This document shows positions 36,396 to 44,168 of a DNA stretch of 64,000 nt, in pieces (position 1 is the stretch's first letter; each line of letters starts with the position of its first letter). The translations under genes and the position numbers were made by a program. The DNA lies in assembly GCF_007994985.1 (NCBI RefSeq), contig NZ_VOQF01000006.1, positions 1 through 64,000 of the forward strand. The letters run 5' to 3'. This stretch comes from Metabacillus litoralis (GTDB lineage: Bacteria; Bacillota; Bacilli; Bacillales; Bacillaceae). The notes beneath the pieces were generated by a model. That model made no database searches and was not told the origin of the DNA. It saw only the letters and a list, made by a program, of their open reading frames with translations.

Positions 36396-36869
36396 TTAAC
36401 CTACTTCTCTATCGTCAATATAACGATCCTTAACATATTGAAAATAGTATAAAAGAAGTGATTTGATTATAAACAGTAATGATAAATTAAGTCTTTTTAA
36501 CCTAACCAAAGATCCTAACCCTAACTTTTGAAAAACATTCATTAAATAATAGGTGAAAAATGAATCGATCAATATATTAAATAAAATAAATTCCTTGAAT
36601 TTTCCATAAGTTAATTTTAATATCCACAATGACCCAACAAAGAATGGACCAATAATTAACGGAGTGTCTCTACTTAATTTTGGATGAAGTTCCTCGTAAA
36701 ACCACCACCATTTTCGTTTCTTGGCAATATAGCATTCAAATTTCACAACTATAGAAATAAATAAACTTGCTGGCAGAAATCTTTTGAATGCTGTTTTTCC
36801 GAAGAAAACTAACGAAAACCACGGAACTATCATCATTAATGTTAGTATTAATTTAGGATACTTATACAT
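36396..36869 (-). CDS. membrane protein of unknown function
   Basis: About 157 residues starting MYKYPKLILTLMMIVPW, with three or four membrane helices and a tryptophan-rich loop (KKRKWWWFYEELHPKLSRD near residue 50). It resembles uncharacterised Bacillus membrane proteins but I cannot name the family. ATG 36869 follows GGGAGGAA at seven bases; the longer frame has no site. It is followed at some distance by nothing on its strand. Confidence 0.6.
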   Translation of the reverse strand: MYKYPKLILTLMMIVPWFSLVFFGKTAFKRFLPASLFISIVVKFECYIAKKRKWWWFYEELHPKLSRDTPLIIGPFFVGSLWILKLTYGKFKEFILFNILIDSFFTYYLMNVFQKLGLGSLVRLKRLNLSLLFIIKSLLLYYFQYVKDRYIDDREVG

Positions 36870-36971
36870 CACAAAATTCCTCCCATTCAGGATTAATATC
36901 TCCATAAGAGAGAAATATTATGAAATATATTATACTTTTCTAAAATTGACCTTAAGTAAATAAGTTCGTTA

Positions 36972-38246
36972 TTATTTTTGATTCACTAAACGTTTCTTTC
37001 TGTCTTTCAATGATCTTTGATCTAATTCAGGGAATGAATGAATATCTGCTTTTTCAAGAATATATTCACTAAATTGAACTGTTTTTTCGATAATCTCTTT
37101 TGTATTAGACGTTGATATTTCCAATAAAGCATCAAAGATTGCTTCTAAAATCGAGATATCCTTTTGTCCATAATGACAAATTTGGTAAAAGCATGACCTG
37201 AGCACTTCTTCAAAAGGTCTTTGAGGTATTGAGAGTACAACTATATTATCTTTATAATAAGCTAGGTAATTAGCATCAAGGCTACTAACTTTTTTTAAAC
37301 ATAAACCTAAATTTCGTATACAATCAATCGCAGTGTTAGGATCATTTATTCCCGGAGAAATAGCCCTTAAAGCAACCTCCGTTAATTTTTGCAAGCCAAA
37401 ATCTATATCTTGCATTGTAGTTCGTTCATTTCCAAGTGTGATTTCTTCTAACTCTTTATTATCAGCTACTCCGTTGTGATGAATTGTCATAACTAATTTA
37501 TCAGGCGGTAAGAAACTTCCTATTGGATGATGAATTTCTATGAAATAATCTTCTTCACATGCTTGTTTGTATAGCTTTTCTTCATCAATTAATTGAATAT
37601 AACCAAAATCGTTATTTGTTATCTCGATTTCCTTTGAGAATTTATACGCACTAGGAGTGCTTGTTACTAATATGACATGATCACTTTTCTCTACTTTACT
37701 AATTTTATTATGTATTGATTTAAGTACATCGTTTGAAAGTTGCTCAATTAATTTACTTACTCTAACTGAAGAAGCTACATGATGAATAAAATAAGCAAAT
37801 ACCCCAACACATACAGAAGCAATAATAACACTAATCGTTACTGCTAAAACATAACTTTCTGACTCTTGTTTCATAAATAGCAAGGAGAAAATAGAATAAA
37901 CAAATCCTCCAATAAATATTCCTAATACTCGCATTGTTACCATATCACGAATAAAATTTTGAAGAGTTCTTGGAGAAAATTGAGAAGAATATGTTGTCAA
38001 AACAACCATTATTGTTGAAAATGTAATGGTTGTCATTGTTAACAGAGATCCGGCAATTGTTGATAATATTGTCTGAGCAAGGTCTCGATCAATTGTAAGA
38101 AAAGCTTTTATAATTTTAGTATCATTCAGATTTATGAACTGATCTAAAAAAGCTACAAATACGGCTAAGAAAAATGAACCTATAGAAAAAATAGTTGGCA
38201 AAAGCCACACTCTACTTTTTATAAATAAGAAAAGTTTATTAAACAC
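36972..38246 (-). CDS. DUF2254-family membrane protein
   Basis: 424 residues with four membrane helices in two pairs (about 15-35, 58-80, 107-127 and 134-155) and a large soluble C-terminal domain. Segments such as TITFSTIMVVLTTYSSQFSP and the later RAISPGINDPNTAIDCIRNL are, as I recall, hallmarks of DUF2254. Function is not established; a channel- or sensor-like role has only been guessed. Single gene, flanked by a decayed family-2 element upstream. Confidence 0.82.
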   Translation of the reverse strand: MFNKLFLFIKSRVWLLPTIFSIGSFFLAVFVAFLDQFINLNDTKIIKAFLTIDRDLAQTILSTIAGSLLTMTTITFSTIMVVLTTYSSQFSPRTLQNFIRDMVTMRVLGIFIGGFVYSIFSLLFMKQESESYVLAVTISVIIASVCVGVFAYFIHHVASSVRVSKLIEQLSNDVLKSIHNKISKVEKSDHVILVTSTPSAYKFSKEIEITNNDFGYIQLIDEEKLYKQACEEDYFIEIHHPIGSFLPPDKLVMTIHHNGVADNKELEEITLGNERTTMQDIDFGLQKLTEVALRAISPGINDPNTAIDCIRNLGLCLKKVSSLDANYLAYYKDNIVVLSIPQRPFEEVLRSCFYQICHYGQKDISILEAIFDALLEISTSNTKEIIEKTVQFSEYILEKADIHSFPELDQRSLKDRKKRLVNQK

Positions 38247-38310
38247 AGGTTTCCTCCAAAAAACATATTTAGTGTTTGAATAATACCCTGTTATAGAATT
38301 ATTAAACAGT

Positions 38311-38492
38311 AGCTATGTTAAATATTAATGTTAATTTTCAGCACTTTGTTGATTGGAGTGAATATATGAGTCTCCTACGGGATAAGGTTTCAACTGGAAA
38401 GCCACAGTTGCGTAGCTTACGATGGTGCTCCCGGACCTAGTAAGAATTGTTATTGCATGTAACGGAAATCAAAAACAAGATTTAACAACGCC
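38311..38492 (+). mobile_element. MITE-like element, family 2, decayed copy (182 bp)
   Basis: Starts AGCTATGTTAAA and ends TTTAACAACGCC, reverse complement GGCGTTGTTAAA. Interior retains TTGTTGATTGGAGTGAA, GAGTCTCCTACGGG and TAACGGAAATCA. Length is within one base of the 183-bp copy at 31566 despite many substitutions. Flanking 8-mers match only partly, so the insertion is old. Confidence 0.75.
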
Positions 38493-38509
38493 TAAAAATA
38501 ATAGTAAAA

Positions 38510-38539
38510 AGCAGACGAAAATCCTGAGAATCGTCTGCT
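38510..38539 (-). terminator. terminator after HesB-like gene
   Basis: AGCAGACGA / TCGTCTGCT hairpin; minus strand continues into TTTTTACT. Confidence 0.75.
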
Positions 38540-38579
38540 AAATGAGCATTATATAATCCTTGACATTAATTTATTTTTT

Positions 38580-38894
38580 TCACTTATTTTCTTTTAGTTG
38601 GAGATTATATTTATACGTTTCTTGATCAGAAGATATTTTGTATCCTAATTGTGGACTATAATCTAAAAATATATTCTCATCAAGATACTTTTGGCTTTTC
38701 TTTGATATAACAACTGGTATATCTTCAACCATAAAAATATCGTCATCATCTTGTTTTATATCAACTAGAAGACTATGTTCAGCATAAATTGTGCAGCTAC
38801 CTACAAAAGTTGCTTCTATCCTAATCCCTTCATTTTCCTGAAATTCCCTACCTCTTAATTGATTTATTGCTTCTGGTTTTATGACTATATTCAT
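38580..38894 (-). CDS. HesB/IscA-like fold protein lacking the cysteines
   Basis: 104 residues with the outline of the iron-sulfur-biogenesis (HesB/YadR) domain: an N-terminal helix after IVIKPEAINQL, a strand pair, and the FMVEDIPVVISKKSQKYLDENIFLDY segment that matches the central part of the family. The three Fe-S/iron-binding cysteines of IscA proteins are missing; the only cysteine is in FVGSCTIYAE. It may therefore be one of the Bacillus HesB-like proteins that do not carry clusters. ATG 38894 follows AAGGGAGTG. Confidence 0.6.
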   Translation of the reverse strand: MNIVIKPEAINQLRGREFQENEGIRIEATFVGSCTIYAEHSLLVDIKQDDDDIFMVEDIPVVISKKSQKYLDENIFLDYSPQLGYKISSDQETYKYNLQLKENK

Positions 38895-39018
38895 CTGTAA
38901 CACACTCCCTTAATTTTTATATACCTTAAATAGGTAAAATTAAATCATATTTTTAGGATTTTATTTGTGTACAGTTAGATACAACACTTATCACAGTTAA
39001 ATATAACGGTCTCTCTTA

Positions 39019-39207
39019 TTATTTATTTTTTTCAAAATATTGATCAATTATTTCCTCGATCTGATCATGTTCAGGAAATTCACCATTAAAAACAAACTTT
39101 ATTTCTTCAATAAATTTACCCTTTTCATAAACATGGATCGCACCATTTTGATGAATAACACTAAATTCAGGTTCAAAACGATAGCCATTTCTTTCAACTG
39201 CTCCCAC
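39019..39207 (-). CDS. small YbxH/DUF5370-like protein
   Basis: 62 residues, MGAVERNGYRFEPEFSVIHQ..., with a strand-rich N-terminal half and an acidic helical tail. I tentatively place it with the Bacillus YbxH (DUF5370) group from the start and length; function is unknown. The GTG start at 39207 follows GGAG at ten bases. It lies just after the terminator of the tRNA cluster. Confidence 0.55.
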   Translation of the reverse strand: MGAVERNGYRFEPEFSVIHQNGAIHVYEKGKFIEEIKFVFNGEFPEHDQIEEIIDQYFEKNK

Positions 39208-39330
39208 CTTAAATCAACTCCTATAAATACAGAACTTGATATTATTATGTCCTATGTACAATCATTCTATTTCTCTATTGTGAATAATGCTATGTTATTA
39301 ATAATTAGGTAGAGAACTTGAAAATTAGTA

Positions 39331-39370
39331 CTAAAAAAGTGTACTCAATTAATGGAGTACACTTTTTTAG
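39331..39370 (-). terminator. terminator of the 5S/tRNA cluster
   Basis: Perfect stem CTAAAAAAGTGTACTC / GAGTACACTTTTTTAG with an eight-base loop, directly downstream of tRNA-Arg. Confidence 0.9.
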
Positions 39371-39372
39371 TA

Positions 39373-39446
<74 letters not shown>

Positions 39447-39484
39447 AAAATTAACTTTTAGTTTTTTTAGCATTATTGAATAAA

Positions 39485-39559
39485 TGGCTCCGCAGGTAGA
39501 CTCGAACCTACGACCGATCGGTTAACAGCCGAGTAGCTCTACCACTGAGCTACTGCGGA
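39485..39559 (-). tRNA. tRNA-Asn(GTT)
   Basis: Acceptor TCCGCAG/CTGCGGA, anticodon loop CTGTTAA, T-arm GTAGGTTCGAGTCTAC, discriminator G and encoded CCA. Confidence 0.93.
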
Positions 39560-39570
39560 AAAATATGTAA

Positions 39571-39652
39571 GGTGATCCTAAATGGACTCGAATCATCGAC
39601 CTCACACTTATCAGGCGTGCGCTGTGCGCTCTAACCAGCTCGCTATAGGTCC
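39571..39652 (-). pseudogene. degenerate tRNA-Ile(GAT)
   Basis: Clearly related to Bacillus tRNA-Ile (CTGATAA anticodon loop, GGTCGATGATTCGAGTCC T-arm). It carries a tandem 7-bp duplication AGCGCAC before the anticodon stem, a deleted base in the D-stem (GCGAG for GCTCAG), an A-A mismatch in the acceptor stem, and CCT in place of CCA. It is unlikely to fold into a working tRNA. Confidence 0.8.
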
Positions 39653-39664
39653 AATTGTTGTCTT

Positions 39665-39738
39665 TGGAGCGGGTGAAGGGAATCGAACCCTCATCATCAG
39701 CTTGGAAGGCTGAGGTTTTACCACTAAACTACACCCGC
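39665..39738 (-). tRNA. tRNA-Gly(TCC)
   Basis: Acceptor GCGGGTG/CACCCGC, D-arm GTTTAGTGGTAAAAC, anticodon loop CTTCCAA, T-arm GAGGGTTCGATTCCCTT, discriminator T, encoded CCA. Confidence 0.93.
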
Positions 39739-39745
39739 ATTTTTT

Positions 39746-39819
<74 letters not shown>

Positions 39820-39827
39820 TTATGTTT

Positions 39828-39903
39828 TGGCTGGGCTAGCTGAATTTGAACCAACGCATGTCGCTGTCAAAGTAAGATGCCTTACCGCTTGGCTTATAGC
39901 CCT
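39828..39903 (-). pseudogene. degenerate tRNA-Gln(TTG)
   Basis: Matches tRNA-Gln in the D-arm GCCAAGCGGTAAGGC, anticodon loop CTTTGAC, T-arm and GCCA end. The anticodon stem TCTTA/AGCGA has two mismatches and a wobble, an extra A follows the acceptor stem, and position 1 is A opposite A72. It is probably non-functional, or at best a poor substrate. Confidence 0.7.
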
Positions 39904-39926
39904 ATGATTGTGCTTCGACGTAATTA

Positions 39927-39976
39927 TGGAGCGACTGATGGGAATCAAACCCACGAATGTCAGAACCACAATCGCC
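39927..39976 (-). pseudogene. truncated tRNA-His(GTG) by internal deletion
   Basis: Starts GGCGATTGTGG and continues directly with TTCTGACATTCGTGGG and a correct T-arm, CAGTCGC and CCA. The D-arm and 5' half of the anticodon arm are missing. In intact Bacillus tRNA-His, GATTGTGG occurs both at the acceptor/D-arm start and at the anticodon, so the loss looks like a deletion between those two direct repeats. 50 bases remain. Confidence 0.8.
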
Positions 39977-39999
39977 ATTTTAAAAGTGGGTATATTTTT

Positions 40000-40073
40000 T
40001 GGCAGGGGCAGTAGGAATCGAACCCACACCAAAGGTTTTGGAGACCTCTATTCTACCGTTAAACTATGCCCCT
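40000..40073 (-). tRNA. tRNA-Trp(CCA)
   Basis: Acceptor AGGGGCA/TGCCCCT, anticodon loop CTCCAAA, T-arm GTGGGTTCGATTCCTAC, discriminator G, encoded CCA. Confidence 0.93.
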
Positions 40074-40109
40074 AAAACAAATAATAAATGTTATTTCTTA
40101 TGGTGAAGA

Positions 40110-40188
40110 CCAGCATGTTCTTTGTTATTTTTGCTTCGCAGTGCAATTAAACCATATTGTTTGTTATTTTCGCTTCGCGAAAAAACAT
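40110..40188. repeat. spacer repeats with CGCTTCGCG motifs
   Basis: Two units of TTGTTATTTTYGCTTCGC in the gap before tRNA-Tyr. They match three units in the 40880-40965 spacer, including the identical run into AAAAAACRTTGGTGGA. Confidence 0.7.
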
Positions 40189-40272
40189 TGGTGGAGGGGG
40201 GCAGATTCGAACTGCCGAACCCTAAGGAGCGGATTTACAGTCCGCCGCGTTTAGCCACTTCGCTACCCCTCC
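40189..40272 (-). tRNA. tRNA-Tyr(GTA)
   Basis: Type II tRNA with long variable arm. Acceptor GGAGGGG/CCCCTCC, anticodon loop CTGTAAA, T-arm GCAGTTCGAATCTGC, discriminator A, encoded CCA. Confidence 0.93.
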
Positions 40273-40322
40273 ATATTTTGTTTTGTGCAATAATGGCTTC
40301 CCGGACGGGATAACAAGAAAGT

Positions 40323-40399
<77 letters not shown>

Positions 40400-40487
40400 A
40401 TAATAAAAAAACTCTGTTAATAGGTCCTGTAATATACAGTATATAAACCATTATATATTTCGTGACCACTTTTATGAACGTTTTTTA

Positions 40488-40580
40488 TGGAGGAGGAAGG
40501 GGGATTCGAACCCCCGCGGGTTTTGACACCCCTGTCGGTTTTCAAGACCGATCCCTTCAGCCGGACTTGGGTATTCCTCC
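40488..40580 (-). tRNA. tRNA-Ser(TGA)
   Basis: Type II tRNA. Acceptor GGAGGAA/TTCCTCC, anticodon loop CTTGAAA, long variable arm CAGGGGTGTCAAAACCC, T-arm GGGGGTTCGAATCCCCC, encoded CCA. The discriminator is T rather than the usual G of serine tRNAs, perhaps a mutation. Confidence 0.9.
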
Positions 40581-40589
40581 GTAAATTAA

Positions 40590-40663
40590 TGGACCCTGTA
40601 GGACTCGAACCTACGACCGGACGGTTATGAGCCGTCTGCTCTAACCAACTGAGCTAAGGGTCC
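40590..40663 (-). tRNA. tRNA-Ile2(CAT, probably lysidine-modified)
   Basis: CAT anticodon (loop CTCATAA) with acceptor GGACCCT/AGGGTCC, discriminator A; CCA not encoded. I assign Ile2 rather than elongator Met because the neighbouring CAT tRNA has the typical Met body, and the order Ala-Met-Ile-Ser-fMet matches the B. subtilis rrnB-type tRNA cluster. Confidence 0.75.
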
Positions 40664-40682
40664 AATAGTCATTTACCTTGTA

Positions 40683-40756
40683 TAGCGGCGGAGGGAGTCG
40701 AACCCACGACCTCACGGGTATGAACCGTACGCTCTAGCCAGCTGAGCTACACCGCC
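40683..40756 (-). tRNA. elongator tRNA-Met(CAT)
   Basis: Acceptor GGCGGTG/CGCCGCT with terminal wobble, D-arm GCTCAGCTGGCTAGAGC, anticodon loop TTCATAC. CCA not encoded. The T-stem GTGGG/CCCTC has one T-T mismatch. Confidence 0.82.
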
Positions 40757-40796
40757 AAATGTTAAAAACTCTTAAGTCTTGATTATTATTATTATC

Positions 40797-40872
40797 TGGT
40801 GGAGCCTAGCGGGATCGAACCGCTGACCTCCTGCGTGCAAGGCAGGCGCTCTCCCAGCTGAGCTAAGGCCCC
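40797..40872 (-). tRNA. tRNA-Ala(TGC)
   Basis: Acceptor GGGGCCT/AGGCTCC with the G-T wobble at 3-70 that marks alanine tRNAs, anticodon loop CTTGCAC, T-arm AGCGGTTCGATCCCGCT, discriminator A, encoded CCA. Confidence 0.93.
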
Positions 40873-40879
40873 ATATGTT

Positions 40880-40965
40880 CATTTAGTTTTGCTTCGCCGA
40901 GTAAAGGTTTGTTATTTTTGCTGCGCGAGTTTAAGGTTCGTTATTTTCGCTGCGCGAAAAAACGT
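40880..40965. repeat. spacer repeats with GCTGCGCG / GCTTCGCC motifs
   Basis: Three imperfect units of about 29-33 bp: TTAGTTTTGCTTCGCC, TTTGTTATTTTTGCTGCGCG and TTCGTTATTTTCGCTGCGCG. They are the same family as the spacer before tRNA-Tyr. Confidence 0.7.
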
Positions 40966-41041
40966 TGGTGGAGGATGACGGGATCGAACCGCCGACCCTC
41001 TGCTTGTAAGGCAGATGCTCTCCCAGCTGAGCTAATCCTCC
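40966..41041 (-). tRNA. tRNA-Val(TAC)
   Basis: Acceptor GGAGGAT/ATCCTCC, D-arm GCTCAGCTGGGAGAGC, anticodon loop CTTACAA, T-arm GGCGGTTCGATCCCGTC, encoded CCA. First tRNA after the 5S. Confidence 0.93.
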
Positions 41042-41087
41042 ATTAAATCAATATTATATAAGATCGTATAAATATGTTCATGAAATA

Positions 41088-41204
41088 GTCTGTCAACGTC
41101 CTACTCTCACAGGAGGAACCCTCCAACTACTATCGACACTGAAGCGCTTTACTTCCGTGTTCGGCATGAAAACGAGTGTAGCCTCTTCGCATTATTACTA
41201 GACA
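41088..41204 (-). rRNA. divergent orphan 5S rRNA
   Basis: About 117 nt with the 5S core GCCGAACACGGAAGTAAAGC, CCTCCTGTGAGAGTAGGACG and GCGAAGAGG. Differences from the Bacillus type include TAAAGCGCTTCAG for TTAAGCTCTTCAG and a rewritten helix I (GTGTCTAGTAA against TTGACAGAC, with two mismatches). No 23S or 16S precedes it. It may be functional but diverged, or a pseudogene. Confidence 0.75.
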
Positions 41205-41226
41205 CGTATATTTAGTGACAAATAAT

Positions 41227-41254
41227 ATTATAATTTTTTCTTAGAATAAATCAA
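41227..41254 (-). promoter_or_regulatory. sigma-A promoter of the 5S/tRNA cluster
   Basis: Minus strand TTGATT, 16-base spacer, TATAAT, with transcription expected about 15 bases before the 5S 5' end. It resembles stable-RNA promoters. Confidence 0.6.
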
Positions 41255-41383
41255 GCATTTCTCCGAAAAAAATCTCTTTGAAAGCGTATAGTTTTTTCAT
41301 TGATAAACTATATCTTAACACCTCTTCATTTTTAATAAAAGTCCTTTTAAAATGGTTGTTAAACTATGATGTTGATTTATTAA

Positions 41384-41529
41384 GGCTCTTTTAAACTTTG
41401 TTGTTTTTAGAATCATAATAAAACAGAACTATATAAAGTTTAGTGGCATCTTTTCTCCTACAAATGCGATAACACCCCGGTTACAATCGGTAATGACGTC
41501 TATAAGCAACAATCTTTCAGAAATGACTT
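41384..41529 (-). mobile_element. MITE-like element, family 1, copy C (146 bp)
   Basis: Begins GGCTCTTTTAAACTTTG and ends with AGCAACAATCTTTCAGAAATGA, with the central GGCATCTTTTCTCC hallmark. The right terminus is mutated (GACTT for GAGCC). Flanking A+T-rich 8-mers match only partly. Confidence 0.75.
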
Positions 41530-41707
41530 TTTAAAAGCCCTTCAATTTCCTTTTATAAGCTTATTAAGCATCTTTATATGATTTTCTTGATTCATTTAAT
41601 TTCCCCTTTTAAAGACAGCTCCTTAAAACTTTTTACTCCATTTAATAATACAATAATTAAAATACCTTCAGTAGGGAAAAATACAATTAAATTAGGAGGT
41701 TGATAAC

Positions 41708-41971
41708 ATGATAAACGATCAAGAAAGAGATTTTATAGTAGTAGAAGATGAACAAGGCCATGAAAAACAATATATTGTCGAGGCTTTATTTGATATAGAA
41801 GATGAAACCTTTGCTCTACTTCAAGAAAGTGAAGATCATACAAATACAATTATCATGCAAGTTGAAGATGAACAAGACGGACAATATCTTGTAAATATAG
41901 ATGACCACAAAAAGAAAAATATGATTCTAGATGCATATGAAATCGCCGTTCATGCTAATCCAGCTGATTGA
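41708..41971 (+). CDS. DUF1292 family protein (YrzB-like)
   Basis: 87 residues, strongly acidic, with the DUF1292 strand-rich core FIVVEDEQGHEKQYIVEALFDIEDETFALLQ. The Bacillus YrzB family normally sits beside yrrK and yrrL; here it heads a small plus-strand set instead, so it is either a paralogue or a moved copy. Function is unknown. AGGAGG precedes the ATG. Confidence 0.78.
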   Translation: MINDQERDFIVVEDEQGHEKQYIVEALFDIEDETFALLQESEDHTNTIIMQVEDEQDGQYLVNIDDHKKKNMILDAYEIAVHANPAD

Positions 41972-41990
41972 GTAAGGTGTAGGAGGATTC

Positions 41991-42377
41991 ATGAAAAACA
42001 ATGTAAATAAAGTGATTGACGTAATAGATGAAAACCTAAAAAAACAAATAGAGAATGAAATAAAAGGAATGACTTTTACTAAAAATTTCAGATCACCCAC
42101 TGCTGAAGAGTGGTATGTGTTTTTACCAAGCTATAAAGATCCTTTAACAGGTGGTGCGCCTGGGAAAGCTATTATTCATTACAACCTTTTTGATACAAAA
42201 CATATCTTTATTAATACAACAATTATATTTGATGATCCAGAACTACATAAAAGTAAACTATATCATCTTGTTTACTCTATTTCTGATGAAATCATAAATA
42301 GACTTGTTGGATATGCTGATACGCTTTTATCGGTTCATTCTGGTGAAAACTCATACAATGCTCAGTATAAACAATAA
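41991..42377 (+). CDS. hypothetical protein, 128 aa
   Basis: A soluble alpha/beta protein (EWYVFLPSYKDPLTGGAPGKAIIHYNL in the first half, helical C-terminus). I do not recognise it. It begins 19 bases after the DUF1292 gene with AGGAGG and is followed 18 bases later by the erythromycin-esterase-family gene, so the three are likely one operon. No membrane segment or signal peptide. Confidence 0.6.
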   Translation: MKNNVNKVIDVIDENLKKQIENEIKGMTFTKNFRSPTAEEWYVFLPSYKDPLTGGAPGKAIIHYNLFDTKHIFINTTIIFDDPELHKSKLYHLVYSISDEIINRLVGYADTLLSVHSGENSYNAQYKQ

Positions 42378-42395
42378 ATATGTTAGGAGATAATC

Positions 42396-43661
42396 ATGAA
42401 TCAACAACTAATTCAATCTATAAAAGATTATGCTATACCGTTAAGAACAGCTAATGATTATGATTTTCTATTAAATACAGTCAACGAACAAAGTCTAGTA
42501 TTACTAGGGGAATCATCACATGGAACATCAGAATACTACAAAGAAAGAGCCGAGATTTCAAAAAAACTAATTACTGAAAAAGGCTTCACGTTTTTAGCAG
42601 TAGAAGGTGACTGGCCAGCATGTCAAAAAGTAAACAGATATATAAAAGGCTTTAACGATAAGTTCAAAGATGCTCGTGAAGTATTAAAATCATTTAATCG
42701 CTGGCCTACTTGGATGTGGGCAAATGAAGAAATGATCGAACTCATTGAGTGGTTGAAAGAGCATAATATGAAGCAGCCAAAAGAAAAACAAGTTGGATTT
42801 TACGGTATAGATATATACTCACTCTGGGAGTCAATGGATGAAATTATTTCTTACTTAGAAAAAACAAATTCTTCCCTTGTCGAAGAAGCAAAACAAACCT
42901 TTTCATGCTTCGATCCCTTTAACCGCAAACCTGAGAAATATGGTATTTCAGCAGCTTTTTATTCTGAAGGATGCCATGAAGAGGTAACAAAACTTTTAAC
43001 AGAAATTTCTTTAAATAAGCATACTTTTAAAGATAATGAAGAAAGCAGTTTAAACATAGAAATTAATGCACTTATTACATCAAACGCTGAAAATTACTAT
43101 CGAACAATGGTGCTAGACGATAACCAATCCTGGAATATTCGTGATCAACATATGGTAGAAGTAATTCACAAAATAGAACAATTTCATGGTGAAAAAGCAA
43201 AAGGAATTGTTTGGGAACATAATACTCATGTTGGAGATGCACGTGCGACAGATATGGCAAATCAAGGTGTTGTGAATGTTGGCCAGCTACTTCGTGAACA
43301 AAAAGGCAATAATAAGGTGTTAATTGTTGGTTTCGGTACTCATCGAGGGACAGTAATAGCAGCTGATCAATGGGGAGTTAATCTTGAAAACATGATTACT
43401 CCTCCCGCTCAGGAAGGCAGCTGGGAAGATGCTATGCATAAAGCAGGTCCATCCAATAAACTACTGTTGTTTACTCAAGAAAATCGAAATCTTTTCAGCC
43501 AGCCAATTGGGCACAGGGCAATTGGGGTTGTCTATAATCCTCAATATGAACAATATGGAAACTATGTACCATCTGTCATGTCAGACCGTTATGACGCATT
43601 TGTTTACATCAATAATTCAAAATCTCTTCAACCATTAGATGTTAAGGAGGTCTTTTTATAA
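42396..43661 (+). CDS. erythromycin-esterase-family hydrolase
   Basis: 421 residues of the Ere superfamily. Conserved elements visible: LLGESSHGTSEYY near residues 37-50 (catalytic His and Glu region), AVEGDWPACQKVNRYIKG near 70, GIDIYSLW near 130, and WEHNTHVGDARATDM near 275 with further active-site histidines. Some members open macrolide lactones, but most Bacillus homologues have no shown drug activity. It is last in a likely three-gene operon with the DUF1292 and 128-aa genes. Confidence 0.85.
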   Translation: MNQQLIQSIKDYAIPLRTANDYDFLLNTVNEQSLVLLGESSHGTSEYYKERAEISKKLITEKGFTFLAVEGDWPACQKVNRYIKGFNDKFKDAREVLKSFNRWPTWMWANEEMIELIEWLKEHNMKQPKEKQVGFYGIDIYSLWESMDEIISYLEKTNSSLVEEAKQTFSCFDPFNRKPEKYGISAAFYSEGCHEEVTKLLTEISLNKHTFKDNEESSLNIEINALITSNAENYYRTMVLDDNQSWNIRDQHMVEVIHKIEQFHGEKAKGIVWEHNTHVGDARATDMANQGVVNVGQLLREQKGNNKVLIVGFGTHRGTVIAADQWGVNLENMITPPAQEGSWEDAMHKAGPSNKLLLFTQENRNLFSQPIGHRAIGVVYNPQYEQYGNYVPSVMSDRYDAFVYINNSKSLQPLDVKEVFL

Positions 43662-43778
43662 AATAAAATATACCATTCTACTCCCAAAATTTTTAAAAGT
43701 AAAGTCTAGAAATAAAATCTCACCTTGTTATAATGCTTAATAGGATATATAACACTAAAAGCTAAAAGGTGGGCACTT

Positions 43779-43973
43779 ATGGGAAACACATGTAGGTATG
43801 TTGTGAATGCTGTTGGAAAATGTGGAGAAACATACTATACTCAAATTGATTCTAAAAGAGAATTACAAAATTGGATAGAAGATCATAAAGAAAAGCTAAT
43901 ACTGGATGAATTGAAAGTTGTGGATCGTAAAGTACCACCGTTTGTAAATTGGCTGCTACGTGTTAGAGGATAA
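43779..43973 (+). CDS. hypothetical protein, 64 aa
   Basis: MGNTCRYVVNAVGKCGETYY..., a small basic protein with an N-terminal strand pair and a C-terminal helix ending PPFVNWLLRVRG. Family unknown. AAGGTGGGC lies before the ATG. Followed by a conserved hairpin at 44017, probably its terminator. Confidence 0.55.
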   Translation: MGNTCRYVVNAVGKCGETYYTQIDSKRELQNWIEDHKEKLILDELKVVDRKVPPFVNWLLRVRG

Positions 43974-44016
43974 TAAAGATTTTGTGATAGGATATAAGTA
44001 TTTAAATTATAGATAA

Positions 44017-44075
44017 ACCCGAATTTTTAGGTGATCGTTCAATTAATCTTTCGCCTATTTGTTCGGGTCTTTATT
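44017..44075 (+). terminator. hairpin repeat, sister of 21779-21829
   Basis: ACCCGAATTTTTAGGTGA against TCGCCTATTTGTTCGGGT (imperfect), followed by CTTTATTTGCTG. The loop TTCAATTAAT is also shared with the copy at 21779. Confidence 0.7.
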
Positions 44076-44168
44076 TGCTGTGTTTAATAGAATTTTTGGT
44101 TTTGTTGCTATTAAATGAATGATTTGATTAGACTAACAATAGACTGCGACAAGGCAAACAATTTAAAC

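Larger units (their letters stand above)
38247..38579. other. intergenic region with decayed MITE and terminator
   Basis: Holds a degenerate family-2 element (38311-38492) and the terminator of the HesB-like gene (38510-38539). No gene. Confidence 0.65.
41205..41707. other. intergenic region upstream of 5S and yrzB-like gene
   Basis: No trace of 23S rRNA is seen here. It contains the cluster's promoter, A+T-rich sequence and a family-1 MITE copy (41384-41529). Confidence 0.7.

Noticed and set aside
41205-41400. Remnant of 23S rRNA upstream of the 5S
   Set aside because: I looked for the conserved 23S 3' end on the minus strand and found only A+T-rich sequence and a promoter.
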